A stretch of DNA of 64,000 nucleotides from NCBI GenBank assembly GCA_905182995.1, contig CAJJDP010000118.1, positions 301,062 through 365,061 on the forward strand. The letters are read 5' to 3'. A program made the position numbers and the translations under genes. Below are positions 48,379-59,942 of this stretch, piece after piece; the stretch's first letter is position 1, and each line of letters starts with the position of its first letter. Under the pieces are notes generated by a model. That model was given only the letters and a program-made list of their open reading frames with translations, ran no database searches and was not told where the DNA came from. Source of the DNA: Paramecium octaurelia. Taxonomy: Eukaryota; Ciliophora; Oligohymenophorea; Peniculida; Parameciidae.

Positions 48379-49749
48379 ATGAGTAGAAACAATAGTGATG
48401 AGGATAATATCATTTAATTTGATGATGATGATAACCAACAAGAGTAGAAGTAGAAAACAAGTGCTTAGCAGCAAATGAAAATAAGGAAGGACTTCTAGGA
48501 TGAGGAAATTATACACGAGCCAGGAATGCAACAAATCAATCAATAGACTTCGGATTTGAATTAACTTAGATTGAACAGACCTAAGACATCAGCATAAGAA
48601 ATGAAAATAAAAGAATCACAACAACAACAACAGGAATAATAGAATTAGTTTCAATAGATATAATACAAAAATTCCAACAATTTCGAACACTAATCAGAAG
48701 AATCATCCAACAATTCTGATGAACGAGAGTAGCACAATTAATCAGTCGTCAATTTCCAATCAGAGATGGGAGAACAGGTTGATGTGGAGTATATAGATCA
48801 GCAAGTACAACCAAATCCTCTTTAATTGCAAAGGATCGAAGATAATGATCAACAATCTTAATTTCATGAATCCCAACAACAACAACAATCCAACATACAG
48901 CCACCACTGTCATCTTCCAATCAAAGTCATGTCCAAGTGAATCCATTCCCTCCTAAACTCGATTTTTAGTATGTGAGAGAATAAATGGAAGGTTAGGATA
49001 AAGGAAAGGCCTTCCTCACATCTCCCTTGCTGCAAGATAAAACCCTGCAATGCTAAATCAAAAGAGATAAGAGTGGGCTTGCCAGACTGTATCCAGTTTA
49101 TCACGTCTACACAAGTGAAGGGGATGTGTACTTATTCAGTGCCAAGAAAGTAGTCATGAACACCACTTCCAATTATGTGATTTCCATGGACAAGAGAGAA
49201 TTCTCCACCAGGAAATCATACTTCTTGGGGAAGGTCAGATCCAATTTCCTTGGAACTGAATTCATACTTTGGGATGAAGGCAAGAACTTAAAGAAATGCA
49301 AAGACACAAGCTAATTCAGAACTCAATTGGGAATAGTGTATTACGAAAGTCACATCATGCAGAATAAAGGCCCTCGAAAAATGAAAGTTCTAATACCTAG
49401 AGTAGGAGATAGGAACATTCCAAAAGTGTTCTAACCTCTTCACAATAATGAAGGCATTCAATATGACTATCAAAACAACAAGCGTGAGTTCATTGAGGAA
49501 TTCATCAATAAACCTCCTAGATGGGATACCAAAATGAAAGCGCACGTTCTCAACTTCTTTGGAAGAGTAGACAAACCTTCAGTCAAAAATTTCCAATTAG
49601 TAAAACCAAATAATCATTAATTCATTCATCTACAATTTGGAAGAGTCGATGATCTCTTGTTCAACCTTGATTTCTGCTACCCCCTATCACCTCTTCAAGC
49701 ATTCTAAATCTGTGTGACGTCCTTTGACTTTAAATTCGCTTGTGAGTGA
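48379..49749 (+). CDS. TULP: Tubby-like protein
   Basis: An intronless gene, ATG 48379 to TGA 49747-49749, 456 residues. Residues 1-190 are acidic and very Gln-rich (encoded by TAA, TAG, CAA and CAG) and disordered. Residues ~205-456 form a Tubby domain. It opens with FLTSPLLQDKTLQC, then KSGLARLYPVYHVY and FLLSAKKVV-like FSAKKVVMNTTSNYVIS. Next come SYFLGKVRSNFLGTEF, GPRKMKVLIPRV, RWDTKMKAHVLNFFGRV and the family end FQICVTSFDFKFACE. Tubby proteins bind phosphoinositides and carry membrane proteins into cilia. The conserved terminal DF(K)xACE is present, so the domain looks complete. Confidence 0.95.
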
Positions 49750-49789
49750 GACCGACATTAAATATATTAATCAATTATATATTATTTAT

Positions 49790-52097
49790 ATGAATAACCC
49801 AAATCAAATTGATAAGTCATATGTCCTCTCCCAATTGCACTACAAAAAGAAGGAATTTCCTCAATCATTCAAACTTCTACGATAATCAATTGCATAACAA
49901 ACCTATAAAACCAACCACGCACTTTTACAGCGAGTATTCCCCAAGTCATGGCAATATTAATGTATTCCCTTCACGCTATCAACTTATTGTAGTATTGAGC
50001 AAATATCTGGAAGAGGATGACAAATTCGTTACCCTCCCTTTGAAATCCATCCTTCTAAACTGTTTGGAATTTACACTTCACAATAAATTCCAATGTTGCA
50101 TAACATCAAAATAAAAGGAAAAACTATTTCGCTAAGTCATTAACGCAGCCAAATAATCCTTATTCAGAGATAAGCATTTGTTGGTTCGTAAATTATGCTT
50201 GTTACACAGCTATTTTAATCAAGATTATTAATCAGTAATCGACGACTTTTTGCAGTAACCAAGAGTGCAATTAAAATATTACCATCAAGCATGTAAATTA
50301 ACTTTAATCATACACAGTTAGATTTATGGCTGATTTTTTGGATCAATTTGAAGAAGGCATTAATCTCTACAAATAGTACCTAAGAGAAAATCCAGATTCC
50401 ATCGAAGGTTACGATTGTCTCTGTGATTTAATGCCTACTCTACAGGTTGAACTTTGGAACTAGTTCATAACCGATAATCCAAACAATAGAACTGGGTATT
50501 TGAGATTGCTGAACATCCAAAATGAAGCTACAGTGTTGAAGTTGTTTATAAAGAATAATCCCAATGATCTCTATGGATTTGAATAGCTGTGTCTTCTCGA
50601 TAGAGATGAGAATCAATTAGATTAATATTTACTCAAATTTCCTGGCAGTTTTGAAGCCCATAATAAAAAAAGTTAAATTGCTTTTCAAATAAAGGGAAAA
50701 TTCAATCCTCAGATCCTTTCTGGTTACTTAAACAGTTTAGATATTAAGGAGATATGCTAAATAATTTATTCAGACATTGAAACTTGTAATCTTCTCTTTA
50801 TATTTATTAGATAAATCGTAAAATTAATTGATCAAAGGGTATGATTTAGAAAAATTAAAGTATCTTCTTTCCACTTACATTTGTAATCAATCCATAGTAG
50901 AAAAATTGGACTTGTTGAATTCTATTGAATAAAAGAAGAAACTTATAGTTCAGAATGAAATATTTAATGAAAGTAAATATAGATTGATTAATAAGTGATG
51001 AACATTATCATACCTAAGATTTATGATATTAATCAAATGGAGCAATCGATCTTATAAAATCGAAATGACATTAAATTCTACATTGATAAGGGTAAGGTAT
51101 AATCTTAACATTTAGCCAATTATTATTATAAATTGAATCAATTGGATTTGGCATTGAAAGTATTTGATGATTACACCAATTAATTCCCATGTTAGTTCAA
51201 AGGATATGATGAGAAAGGTTGCTTTGAATTTGTTATTATTTAAAGCCTAATTTATGAAATACAAATGCAAGCCAATTCAAATCAAATAGCATTGGGAGAA
51301 ATTCATCTAAACATGCCCAAATGAAGAGCAGAACATATTGTTGAGGAAGGCAGAAATATTGACAACTATTTTGAAGTAGCATGACAAGGCTATTTCTTTA
51401 TTGGATTAACATATTAAATTCTACCCTGGAGATGAAAATGGTTATTTAGCAAAAAGTACAACAATATTGCTTATCTTAAGTCAAACTATTGCACAACTAA
51501 GGAAGATAAAAAGAGCTTTTAAATACGATAGATGAATACTTCCAATTAAATCCATAGAATGAGGAGATTCAATTATTGAAAGGTGTAATTTGCATGTATA
51601 TTCTAGTTTAAATGCTCGTAAAGATATATTCCAATGACGTAGCATTGTAATTCATTGATTCACTGCCATATTAGCATTCATTGAAGTTGGTGGAGATGAA
51701 GGCTAAAATACTAGGCGAGAAGAAGAAGGAGGATGGACTAAAGGTATTGGAAGAGTACTAAAAATGTAATCCAAATTGCAGAAAAGCGAATAAATTAAGG
51801 AGTATTGAGTATAATTAATGGTAGTTTAATTTATTCGAGATTTCTTTGGAAATTCGTACATTCAGTGTTTGAGAGAATTAATAAGGAATGATCCAGATTC
51901 CATTAAGGGTTACAAGCTATTTTGTATTTATTGAATTAATTCTAGACAAGTTGACTTTGGATGAGCATACATTGTACGACGAAGCAAGAGATTGGATCGA
52001 TTTCTACATAGAGACTCATCCAGATTAGAAGGAGAATCATAAAATTCTATTAGATATGTTGACAAAAAGGAGATGTGACACTCTTAATTAAGGGTGA
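49790..52097 (+). CDS. TPR-like helical repeat protein
   Basis: Start 49790, stop 52095-52097. Introns 49962-49992, 50293-50317, 50786-50810, 50973-50995, 51218-51245, 51456-51480, 51802-51824 and 51924-51945, plus a possible in-frame 24-nt intron 51583-51606. The result is 701 (or 693) residues. Unspliced, it looks like three overlapping genes (stop/start overlaps at 50326-50333 and 50996-51000); two introns join them cleanly. The protein is all helical with a recurring motif of N-P-D/N-s-x-x-G-Y: LRENPDSIEGYDCL, KNNPNDLYGFEQLC, IKFYPGDENGYLAK, RNDPDSIKGYKLF. This suggests TPR- or HAT-like repeats and a scaffold role. The exact family is not recognised. Confidence 0.8.
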
Positions 52098-52167
52098 TTA
52101 CATAGAGTAGTTATTTATATAGCATGTTGTTTTATAATATGATAAGTGATTATTTATATATATAAAA

Positions 52168-55100
52168 ATGGGAAACTCTTTGATTGATCACAAAGGTAGG
52201 CTCAATCAGATGAAATCTTTTGAGACTCATAACACCGAGTAGGACATTGGAGTCCGATAAAAACGATTGTCGGATAATAAATTATTTAAAACCATGCATT
52301 ACAAAATGCACCATTAGAATTTAATTGTCAAAGTGCACCTAATACTCAAACAATTGACGCATCTTGAACTTTACATCCATTATTAAAACTTTCAATATTT
52401 GATTGAAAAACTTGAGCCTTATCCAAATCTAATGGCATTTCGTGGATTAATCAACTTTGGTAAATTAGAAAAGCCCTCTCCATAGGAAATGTAGAATGAG
52501 TGTAATAAAGACTATTTGGCAGTCTCTCGTCAAATGTTGCACATGACCCTAGAAGAGAGATTGCAATCCAATTATAAGCTTCCCAAGTGTTTGTTGAATT
52601 TCTACACCTTGCAATTATTGAGCGCAGTAAAAACCTTACATCAACAGAACTTATACCATGGACACATACGCTCATCGAACATTTTACTCACCAGTTTGGA
52701 TTACCTTGTCTTGACAGACTTCGCTTCTTATAAACCCTACTATAGCAACAAATTGGAAATCATTAGGAATGTCTATGAATCTTCGATTCAAAAATGCACA
52801 TTGGCTCCAGAGAAATATGCAGAGACCCAAGATATCCAATACATTCCCAATCTCACCAAACAATAGATCAATGACTTATAGAAGATGGACATGTTTTCAG
52901 TCGGGTGTGTCATTTACGAAATCTATACTGGTGAGACCCTATTCACATTTAACTAACTACTCCAATACCTTAAGCCAGATCAAGAACCCCTCATCTCAGT
53001 TGAAGATTTCGTTGGAGATCTGATTTGCAGTCTAATCGAGAAAGATCCCAATAAGCGTTACTCAGCTGAATAAGCATTCAAACAATTTTAAGATTAAATT
53101 TGTGCTGATGAAATATTTGAATTGCTACAATAGGTGTGTTATGCCATCAATTTCAAAGGCGAATTTATGCATCCTGATATCAGAATTCAACTATTTAGGT
53201 AGATTATATCATTGACTCAATTCAAATAATGGAATTATGTTATGCCAATCCCTCTATAGTTTGTTCCCTTGGATGCATTTAACGAAATAGATGTGGAATC
53301 CAGTAATCAAAACAGAAACACAAAAATCCAATTCAATACTCCTCCAAGCAGTGATATATTGGCAGGGCAGATAGAGAATTGTGAAAACTTGATTGCTAAA
53401 GATTAGAACTACGATCAAAATTCAGAAGACTAGCTCAAATCAAAAGGGAATCTAAGGGGATCTCCAAATGTTAGTGAATTGATATGTTGGAAATCAAAGT
53501 AATTCGATCGGAAATCTCTGATGGAGAGTGTTAAGACAAATACCAATTAGAGGTAAAATGAGTACATAATTTTTATACTGTGGGTATTTAATTCAATGAG
53601 GAATTGCAGATTCCTATAAACAAGACTATGTGGTTTAGAATTAGTGGAATACCTGCTTGAATTCATTGATGACTCCTCTATGTATAAACTAATCATTCCT
53701 AATTTGGGTTAATTTAGTGAAGATTATGAAGGTTAGACTCAGTATTACGCATTTTCAATTCTGCTAGATCTTTTGAAAAGATTGAATTATCCTCGTAACT
53801 GTTAAACTGAAGCTCTCATCTTCAAATTGTACGTTTGGGAACAAATCAAAACCAGAATGTAAGATATGAATTAGAATCCAATGTTGGCCCTTAAGATTGG
53901 AGACATAGCAGAAGTCTTACACATATTCAATAGAACTGAGGAGAAGAACCTCTTTATACAAATAATATAGAAGAAATTGCAAGATGAGAATTAGGAATAA
54001 TGCATCCTGCTAATATAGAATATCAAGAATGTGTTATAGTATTACGATTAGTTCTAGACTATTGAAATAATGAAGCTTCTTATAGCTCAATTGAATAAAA
54101 TAGATCTAAAGATTCCACTATTGGAAGTTGGATTTGATCTGTTACAATATTATGCCAAAACAGATATGAAGAAGACCCTGTTGACCTGTTTGTAATTGAA
54201 TACAAGACATGAACTAGCCCTCTTTCGCACTCTAAAAATAATAACAAAGGCTTCAGAAAAATAATTATTGGAATTGGATAAGATCAAATAGTTCATCAAA
54301 GAAATATCTCCTTTGGTTTTGCATCACAATCGATGGGTAAGGGAGGAAGCCTAAAAATTCATAATCATTTAATTGAGAAACTTCAACAGTCTTGAAAATT
54401 ATTTGCATTTGCTCCCTCATATAAAGAAATATTTGAAATCAGATGTGCCTCATCTGAACGAGGAGGTGTTTTCTTTTCTAGTATAGAAGCCTGCAAGTTA
54501 ATCATTATTTCTTAGCAAGAATCAAGAGTTTAGTAACTTCTAGCCTTCAAGTGAAAGGGAATAGTACAACTATAACAATTATTATCAAGAATACATCTTG
54601 AAATCAAAGCCAAATCAAGAGATATCAGCTTAAAAATAACATAATAAATAAGCCTTACCATCAGCAATCATTAAACAAAGGATCAATGAATTTTTTGAAG
54701 CAGTTTGCAAGAGCAAACTATTAAAATAAGGATCTTTTCATATTTTCCAAGACTTTATAAACAATGACAGAGCTTTAGAGGATTAGTCTAATTTCAGCAA
54801 TGGTAACTTTGGAATTTATTTGAAAAAATTTGAACAATACTAAAATTTTAAAAAGAAGTATATTTTACAACAAACCTTCAAATCCAGCACTTAGTGGATT
54901 AATTATCTCAATTTTCACATCATCTTCAATTCATTTATATAGAAATCCTATCAATTGCATAAGCCTGAACTTAAATTTTAAAGGAGTTACCAGCCCAAGA
55001 TAGTAAGACAATTCAAGATAAGAAATCAATTAGTTACCACTATTCCAGAACACGAAGATACTGTGACTTCATTATAGAAACATAGTGATCAAAGAAGATT

Positions 55101-56366
55101 TATCTCTGGTTCTCATGATGGCACAATTAGATTTTTTGATATGAATAAGATTTAGGAAGACTTTACTAGTGGGAGTGTACTACAAATTCCCATTTTGAAC
55201 GAGCAAAAGTAAATTGAGAAGGTTACTGCTCTACGTTTTCTAGAGGGCACAGAGAGTTTCATCGTGGGTACAAACTCGGGCTAAGTTAGTTAATACAGGG
55301 CTGATTTGAGAGTGGCTACCTTCCCTTAAGCAGATTCAGGAATAAGGAGAATAGTAGATTATGACAATGCCTTCTGCTATGTCACTGAGAAAGGATCCTT
55401 GATTCTTGAGGATATCAGATCTAGAAGTTCATAACACTTAAGTGTGAATAAAAAATGCGGTTTAGCATCTAGTTTAATTCATGACAATTACAAGACTTTG
55501 TTAAGTACTCTTAACGGTTATTTAATATTATATGACAATAGATGCATGATGCTTATGAATATCTATCAATTAGTATCGAAGAATGATTAGCCATTGCCCA
55601 TCTTCAACATGTGTGAGATGAATCGGAATTCATTAATAGAGGGTATAAATCCAAATAGCGATAAATTGATTGGGATCGGTTATCAATCTCTGCATAATGA
55701 GGTTGCTTTTTTTGATATCAAAATGAATAGAAACTCAATCAATCCTTCATTATTTTTACATTGCTCTCATAATAAGAATGTGTAAATGGAAATGCCAAAA
55801 CTGAAGTCAGTTCTAAATGTTGAATAGATTGTCAATGAAGTTAACAGAACAACTACCTACACTCAATCGAGCGATTAAACAATCCAAAAATTCAATTTGA
55901 ATTTCTCCTCACTTTTTGTGAAGGAACAATTGCTGCAGAATATGTGGAAGAACTATTTGGATTATTCTTTCCAAGACACAACCAATGTAACTTCGTTGCT
56001 ATGTTTGAGTGGCAGAGGATATAACCAGAAACTAGAGAATACCATAATCACAGCTTCTAAGGACAGAAGTGTTTAAAGTTGGACATTGAATAGCGATGTT
56101 AATAATTCTGAATTAGTATAATAATTTCAATAATAAAGGAATTCCAAACTAATGTGATTTGTTCGCCCTATAACTCAAATCGGAAATACAAACAATACAT
56201 GAAAGGCGATGTCCTTATCATTGAGGATCACGAAATTCGGAATGCTCCCAATACTTCACATTTCATAGAACATCAAGATAGCATAACTGACATGATCTAT
56301 TTGGATAGTGAGAATAGTTATCTTCTTACTGCTAGCAAGGATAATACCATCAAGATATGGAAGTGA
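52168..56366 (+). CDS. VPS15: VPS15 / PIK3R4 regulatory kinase-like subunit
   Basis: ATG 52168, one 23-nt intron (56116-56138), stop 56364-56366; 1391 residues. VPS15 is the regulatory subunit of the class III PI3-kinase VPS34 in endosomal sorting and autophagy. Gly2 (MGNSL) is a myristoylation site. Residues ~35-300 are the kinase-like domain, ending the loop with VLTDFASYKP (DFA instead of DFG, as in other VPS15). Helical HEAT-like repeats follow (~300-900), then a C-terminal WD40 propeller with RRFISGSHDGTIRFFDM, ITASKDRSVQSWTL and LLTASKDNTIKIWK at the very end. The catalytic loop reads HGHIRSSN at residues 164-171; the Asp usual in VPS15 (HGDI) is His here. Confidence 0.93.
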
Positions 56367-56396
56367 ATTTAATTTTAATAATATAATTACATATTT

Positions 56397-57035
56397 ATGT
56401 CAGATCTTTGTCAAAATTGTAAACATCGATAACTCAAATCCAAATTGGCAGGTAAGAAATTCTCAATGCACATCCTTAATTAGATCCGACAATTACGTTC
56501 GCCACGTAATATTGAAACTCCATTTATAAATGTGATTGAATACTTACAAAGAATACATAGAAAGAAAGAAGAAGACTAAGATGAGGAGTAAGATTCAGAA
56601 AAACTACAATAATACAGTCACATTCCAACTCACATCTCAAAGTAGAAAACTGATGCCTACGTGGAAGATGCAACAACCGCCACATCCAGATAAATTCAAT
56701 TTCCAGTTTCCATGTTTATTTCAAGAGGAGCTTCAGCTACCAAAATTAAAAGCAGTGCATTCTACAAGATGAGACAAACAAGTTAAAGTTCTAGAGACAA
56801 CAAAAGAAAACGGAATATTGAAATCGGACCAATGTTTAATTAAGTCTCTAAGTATGTCCAACCAATGAGACCATAAACTGTGAGAAGTTTTAATTCAAAA
56901 ATGGATGATATTTTCAGATCAACACAAAATACTACGAGACAAGAAGTGATTAGACAGAGTAAGTCAGAAATGAACCTTAGATTGCCTGTCTCTAATAAAT
57001 TAAGCGAAGTCTAATCCCTAATGAGAAGAGAGTGA
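56397..57035 (+). CDS. Unknown 212-residue basic protein
   Basis: An intronless frame, ATG 56397 to TGA 57033-57035, beginning 30 bp after the VPS15 stop on the same strand. It starts with two Cys pairs (SDLCQNCKH), then is basic and polar with an acidic patch (KKEEDQDEEQDSE, residues ~55-68). The rest is Arg/Lys/Ser/Gln-rich and probably disordered (SSAFYKMRQTSQSSRDNKRK). A potential 32-nt intron at 56455-56486 would break the frame, so I do not splice it. No family recognised. Confidence 0.72.
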
Positions 57036-57103
57036 AATTATAATTGATATATGTACTATATATACCAAATTTCTCACTTTTTTATGTGCTTGGAATGATC
57101 ACT

Positions 57104-58023
57104 TCATAATGATGGGAAATCCTTATCATCGAATTGAACTCCATTATTTGGTTATTACTAATTATAGAATTAATAATTACTTATTTCTTTTATCCTTTGT
57201 TATTCTGATCTTTCCTGTCATTTCTATCATTTCTATCATTTCTGTCATTTCTGTCATTTCTATCATTTCTTTCGTTTCTTCTTGTATCATTTGTAAATCC
57301 GAAATATTATTATCCTTCGGTACTCATTTCACTTCTGTATCCTTATTACTAACCACTTGATTTTTTAGTTGCCTTCTATTCCTTCTCTCTCTTCTCATCT
57401 TCTCTTGTTCTCATCACCTGTAATTTCTCCTTCTTCAATGCCTCCTCATCAATCTTTACCACTGGCTATGCTTTCTATTACTACTTTTTGAGTACATCCT
57501 CAACATTCTATATATTTATTAATATTCATTCTTTACCGCTCCTCTTGCTTAATAATAATCAGCTAATGTCTTCTCTGCTGGTGGTTATGGTACATTTTCC
57601 TATGGCTATTATTCTTCAGCTTGTTATTCTGTATTTTATTCCTATGGTGCCTCCTTTCCCTCAATTGCACCTTGGTACTTCTCCTACTTTAAATCGTCTT
57701 TATAATTTCCCCAATTTCTTCTTCCACCACCTTCTTTACGAAGTTCCTTTCCAATTCCTGTTCCAGAATGTCTGTCCTTTGGATGAGGATCAGCTGTTAG
57801 ACCCTTTTGTTTTGGGGCTGGATTGTGATGTTAAGTGCTTTCTTTCTTAACTAATTCTACAGGAATCACTTATTCCTATTCACGCTTTTACTTATCTAAT
57901 TAATAATGAAAGAATGAGCTTACTCTTCTTTGCTTGTTGCTATTGGGTTTTTTATTGTGCCTATTGAGTTTTTGAATCCTCATCATCTGAAATGTTGAGG
58001 ACATTAAACATATTGGTGCTCAT
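57104..58023 (-). CDS. SERBP1/HABP4/Stm1-like ribosome-binding protein
   Basis: Start 58021-58023, introns 57896-57923 (28), 57508-57536 (29) and 57158-57180 (23 nt), stop 57104-57106; 279 residues. The family motif of hyaluronan/mRNA-binding proteins is clear: DRHSGTGIGKELRKEGGGRR then NWGNYKDD at residues ~75-105, with TLADYYQARG and a Lys/Glu-rich helix after. The protein ends DDKDFPSL. Members (Stm1, SERBP1, HABP4) occupy the mRNA channel of idle ribosomes and preserve them in starvation. A six-fold Asn-Asp-Arg tripeptide run lies near residue 245. The gene is highly charged and disordered, as is normal for the family. Confidence 0.88.
57215..57268. repeat. Nine-base tandem repeat inside coding sequence
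   Basis: Six consecutive nine-base units of CTGTCATTT or CTATCATTT (plus-strand sense) encode a run of Asn-Asp-Arg triplets on the minus strand. A seventh, altered unit follows. The purity suggests recent expansion by slippage. The run is RGG-like in charge but lacks Gly. Confidence 0.85.
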
Positions 58024-58606
58024 TTTAAAGATTTGAAAACTTAATAAAAAATATGTATTATTAATTCAAATACGAACTATTGTGATTATAATTATGATCA
58101 AAATTTCACTTCGATTTCCCCACTTCCTCTCCATTCCACTATAATTTTGTTTTCTTTATCACCTTCTCAGATTATATTGTAAGGTTTATATGACATTTAT
58201 TTACATATAGGATTAATTATAAAGGTATATTCAAAAATATGATTTATATATCAAGTTTGTGGTTGTATTTGAATTGAAAATATTGCAAATAATTAAAATA
58301 AATTAATAATGCAAATCCTTTTTAAGAATCAATTTATTTAATATTTCATACTATGATTGTATCTACTCAAAACTACACTTTCTTATTTTACTCTCCATTA
58401 TATCCTGTCATTAAATAATACACAACAGGTTATTGTTTGTCAATCTAAGCTTTTTAATTGAATTATAAGGTTTTTAAAAATCTAAAAGAAATTAAATTCC
58501 TATATTATCTTTAATTAATTTGAAGAATCTTTCATACTTTTGCACTAAAAACTTTTACATTGTTTTGATATATTAATTTAAATCAATTTCCCTAACTTAA
58601 TATAAT
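58024..58606. other. Intergenic region, divergent genes
   Basis: AT-rich spacer between a minus-strand start (58023) and a plus-strand start (58607). No long frame, RNA gene or repeat seen. Confidence 0.55.
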
Positions 58607-59021
58607 ATGGGATGTTGTTAGGATCGAATTAATGTGACTCTTAAGGCAAATGAAATAAAACCCTTAGCGAAGGCACCCATAATCTTTCACCCTCATAAGG
58701 GATAGAGTATGGAACCAATGAAAATTTCAATCATTGGAGATATGGATTAAATGGAGATCTATGACGACTTCCCTTCAGCCATGCCCTCTATAACATAAAT
58801 CGATCAAAAGATGACATCAAAATTAATCTTCTCACGCGAGTTCAAGGAAACCAAAGAATTGGTAACAATATGTCAGCTATCGTTTTTAGAAATCGACGTC
58901 AATTTCTGAAACTGTTATAATAGATTTGAGATCAGCTTCATACCTCTAAAGCCCTCTCAAACCAATAACGGAAAGAAGATCGAGCAAAAATTTAAATTAA
59001 AAGTTCATAGGGATGCTTTGA
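58607..59021 (+). CDS. Small protein with MGCC acylation-type start
   Basis: ATG 58607, one 28-nt intron (58862-58889), stop 59019-59021; 128 residues. The N-terminus MGCC fits dual myristoylation (Gly2) and palmitoylation (Cys3, Cys4), which would place the protein on the plasma or ciliary membrane. The rest is polar: EPMKISIIGDMDQMEIYDD, then KLIFSREFKETKELKSTS and a Ser/Arg-rich tail. No known domain. The acylation idea follows from the N-terminal motif alone. Without the intron a TGA would end the frame early, and the intron has canonical ends. Confidence 0.75.
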
Positions 59022-59942
59022 TTTGATAATATTTGAATAGAAATGAATAAAATTTTATAAATCAAAGAAATATATTACTAAACAATAACCACCCCCTCAT
59101 ATATAAGTGATTGGATGAATCTTATAGTCATTTTTAGAATCATTTGCATATTGAATAATGTAAAAAAAGAAAGAAAATGTCATTAATAACCTAAAAGTCC
59201 CACCCTTAATTTGTAAGTAAATCAATGCTTTCAGAATCTACCCTCATATATTCTCATTTTTTTTCTAATTCATTTCTAAATAGAATAATATAAATATTCT
59301 AATTGGGGAGGTTATGTATTATAATATAATAAAATAAATTGTGTTTAATCAGATAATTGCGTTTCATAGTTTTTGCCTTAGTAATTTGTTATTAAAAGAT
59401 AGAATAATCGAAAAAGAATATCAAAATTTTTATTCCTTTAATAACAGATTTCAAGAATTGAAAAATCCTTCGGTATTACTCCAAACAATATTTCGTTATA
59501 TTTTATAAGGATTAGATAAGATATTCTCAAATATAAACATTGTTGATAGATTGTAATAGTATATAGATTTCGCGGTTAATTTTGGCTATTTTCTTGTTTG
59601 CAAGTATAGTATCCTACCTTGTAGGGGGTTTTGCTTAGGATGCCTTATCTTATCTAAAAGATATAATTGAGTCCCATTATCTTAAGATATATGTGTATAT
59701 ACTTAAAAAAATGCTAATTTTAACTAAAACTATGAGTAATTATAAAATCAAAAATCTCTCATTTTTGATATAATTATCATATAATTATATCTTCTGAAAT
59801 ATATGAGATATAATTATCAAAATTTAGAGAAATGACTTTTAATACAACTATTATGTAAGAAAAATCTCTACGAACATTTAGATATGGTAAATTAACTATT
59901 CTAAGAAGGAAATTATATTTATGTTATTTAAAATTATATTTT
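59022..59942. other. Intergenic region, convergent genes
   Basis: A 920-bp AT-rich spacer between two converging genes. It holds the palindrome listed separately. I see no gene in it. Confidence 0.5.
59767..59791. repeat. Perfect palindrome with nearby repeat of one arm
   Basis: The 25-base sequence has 11-base arms (GATATAATTAT and its complement) around a 3-base centre. The arm recurs about 15 bases further on (near 59810). It lies between convergent genes and could mark 3' ends or be chance AT sequence. Confidence 0.5.

Noticed and set aside
50326-50333. Overlapping genes with an ATG inside the preceding stop region
   Set aside because: The 25-nt intron 50293-50317 removes the stop and keeps phase, giving one gene.
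57200-57280. A CRISPR-like or intergenic microsatellite array
   Set aside because: The units are contiguous nine-base repeats without spacers, in frame within an exon.
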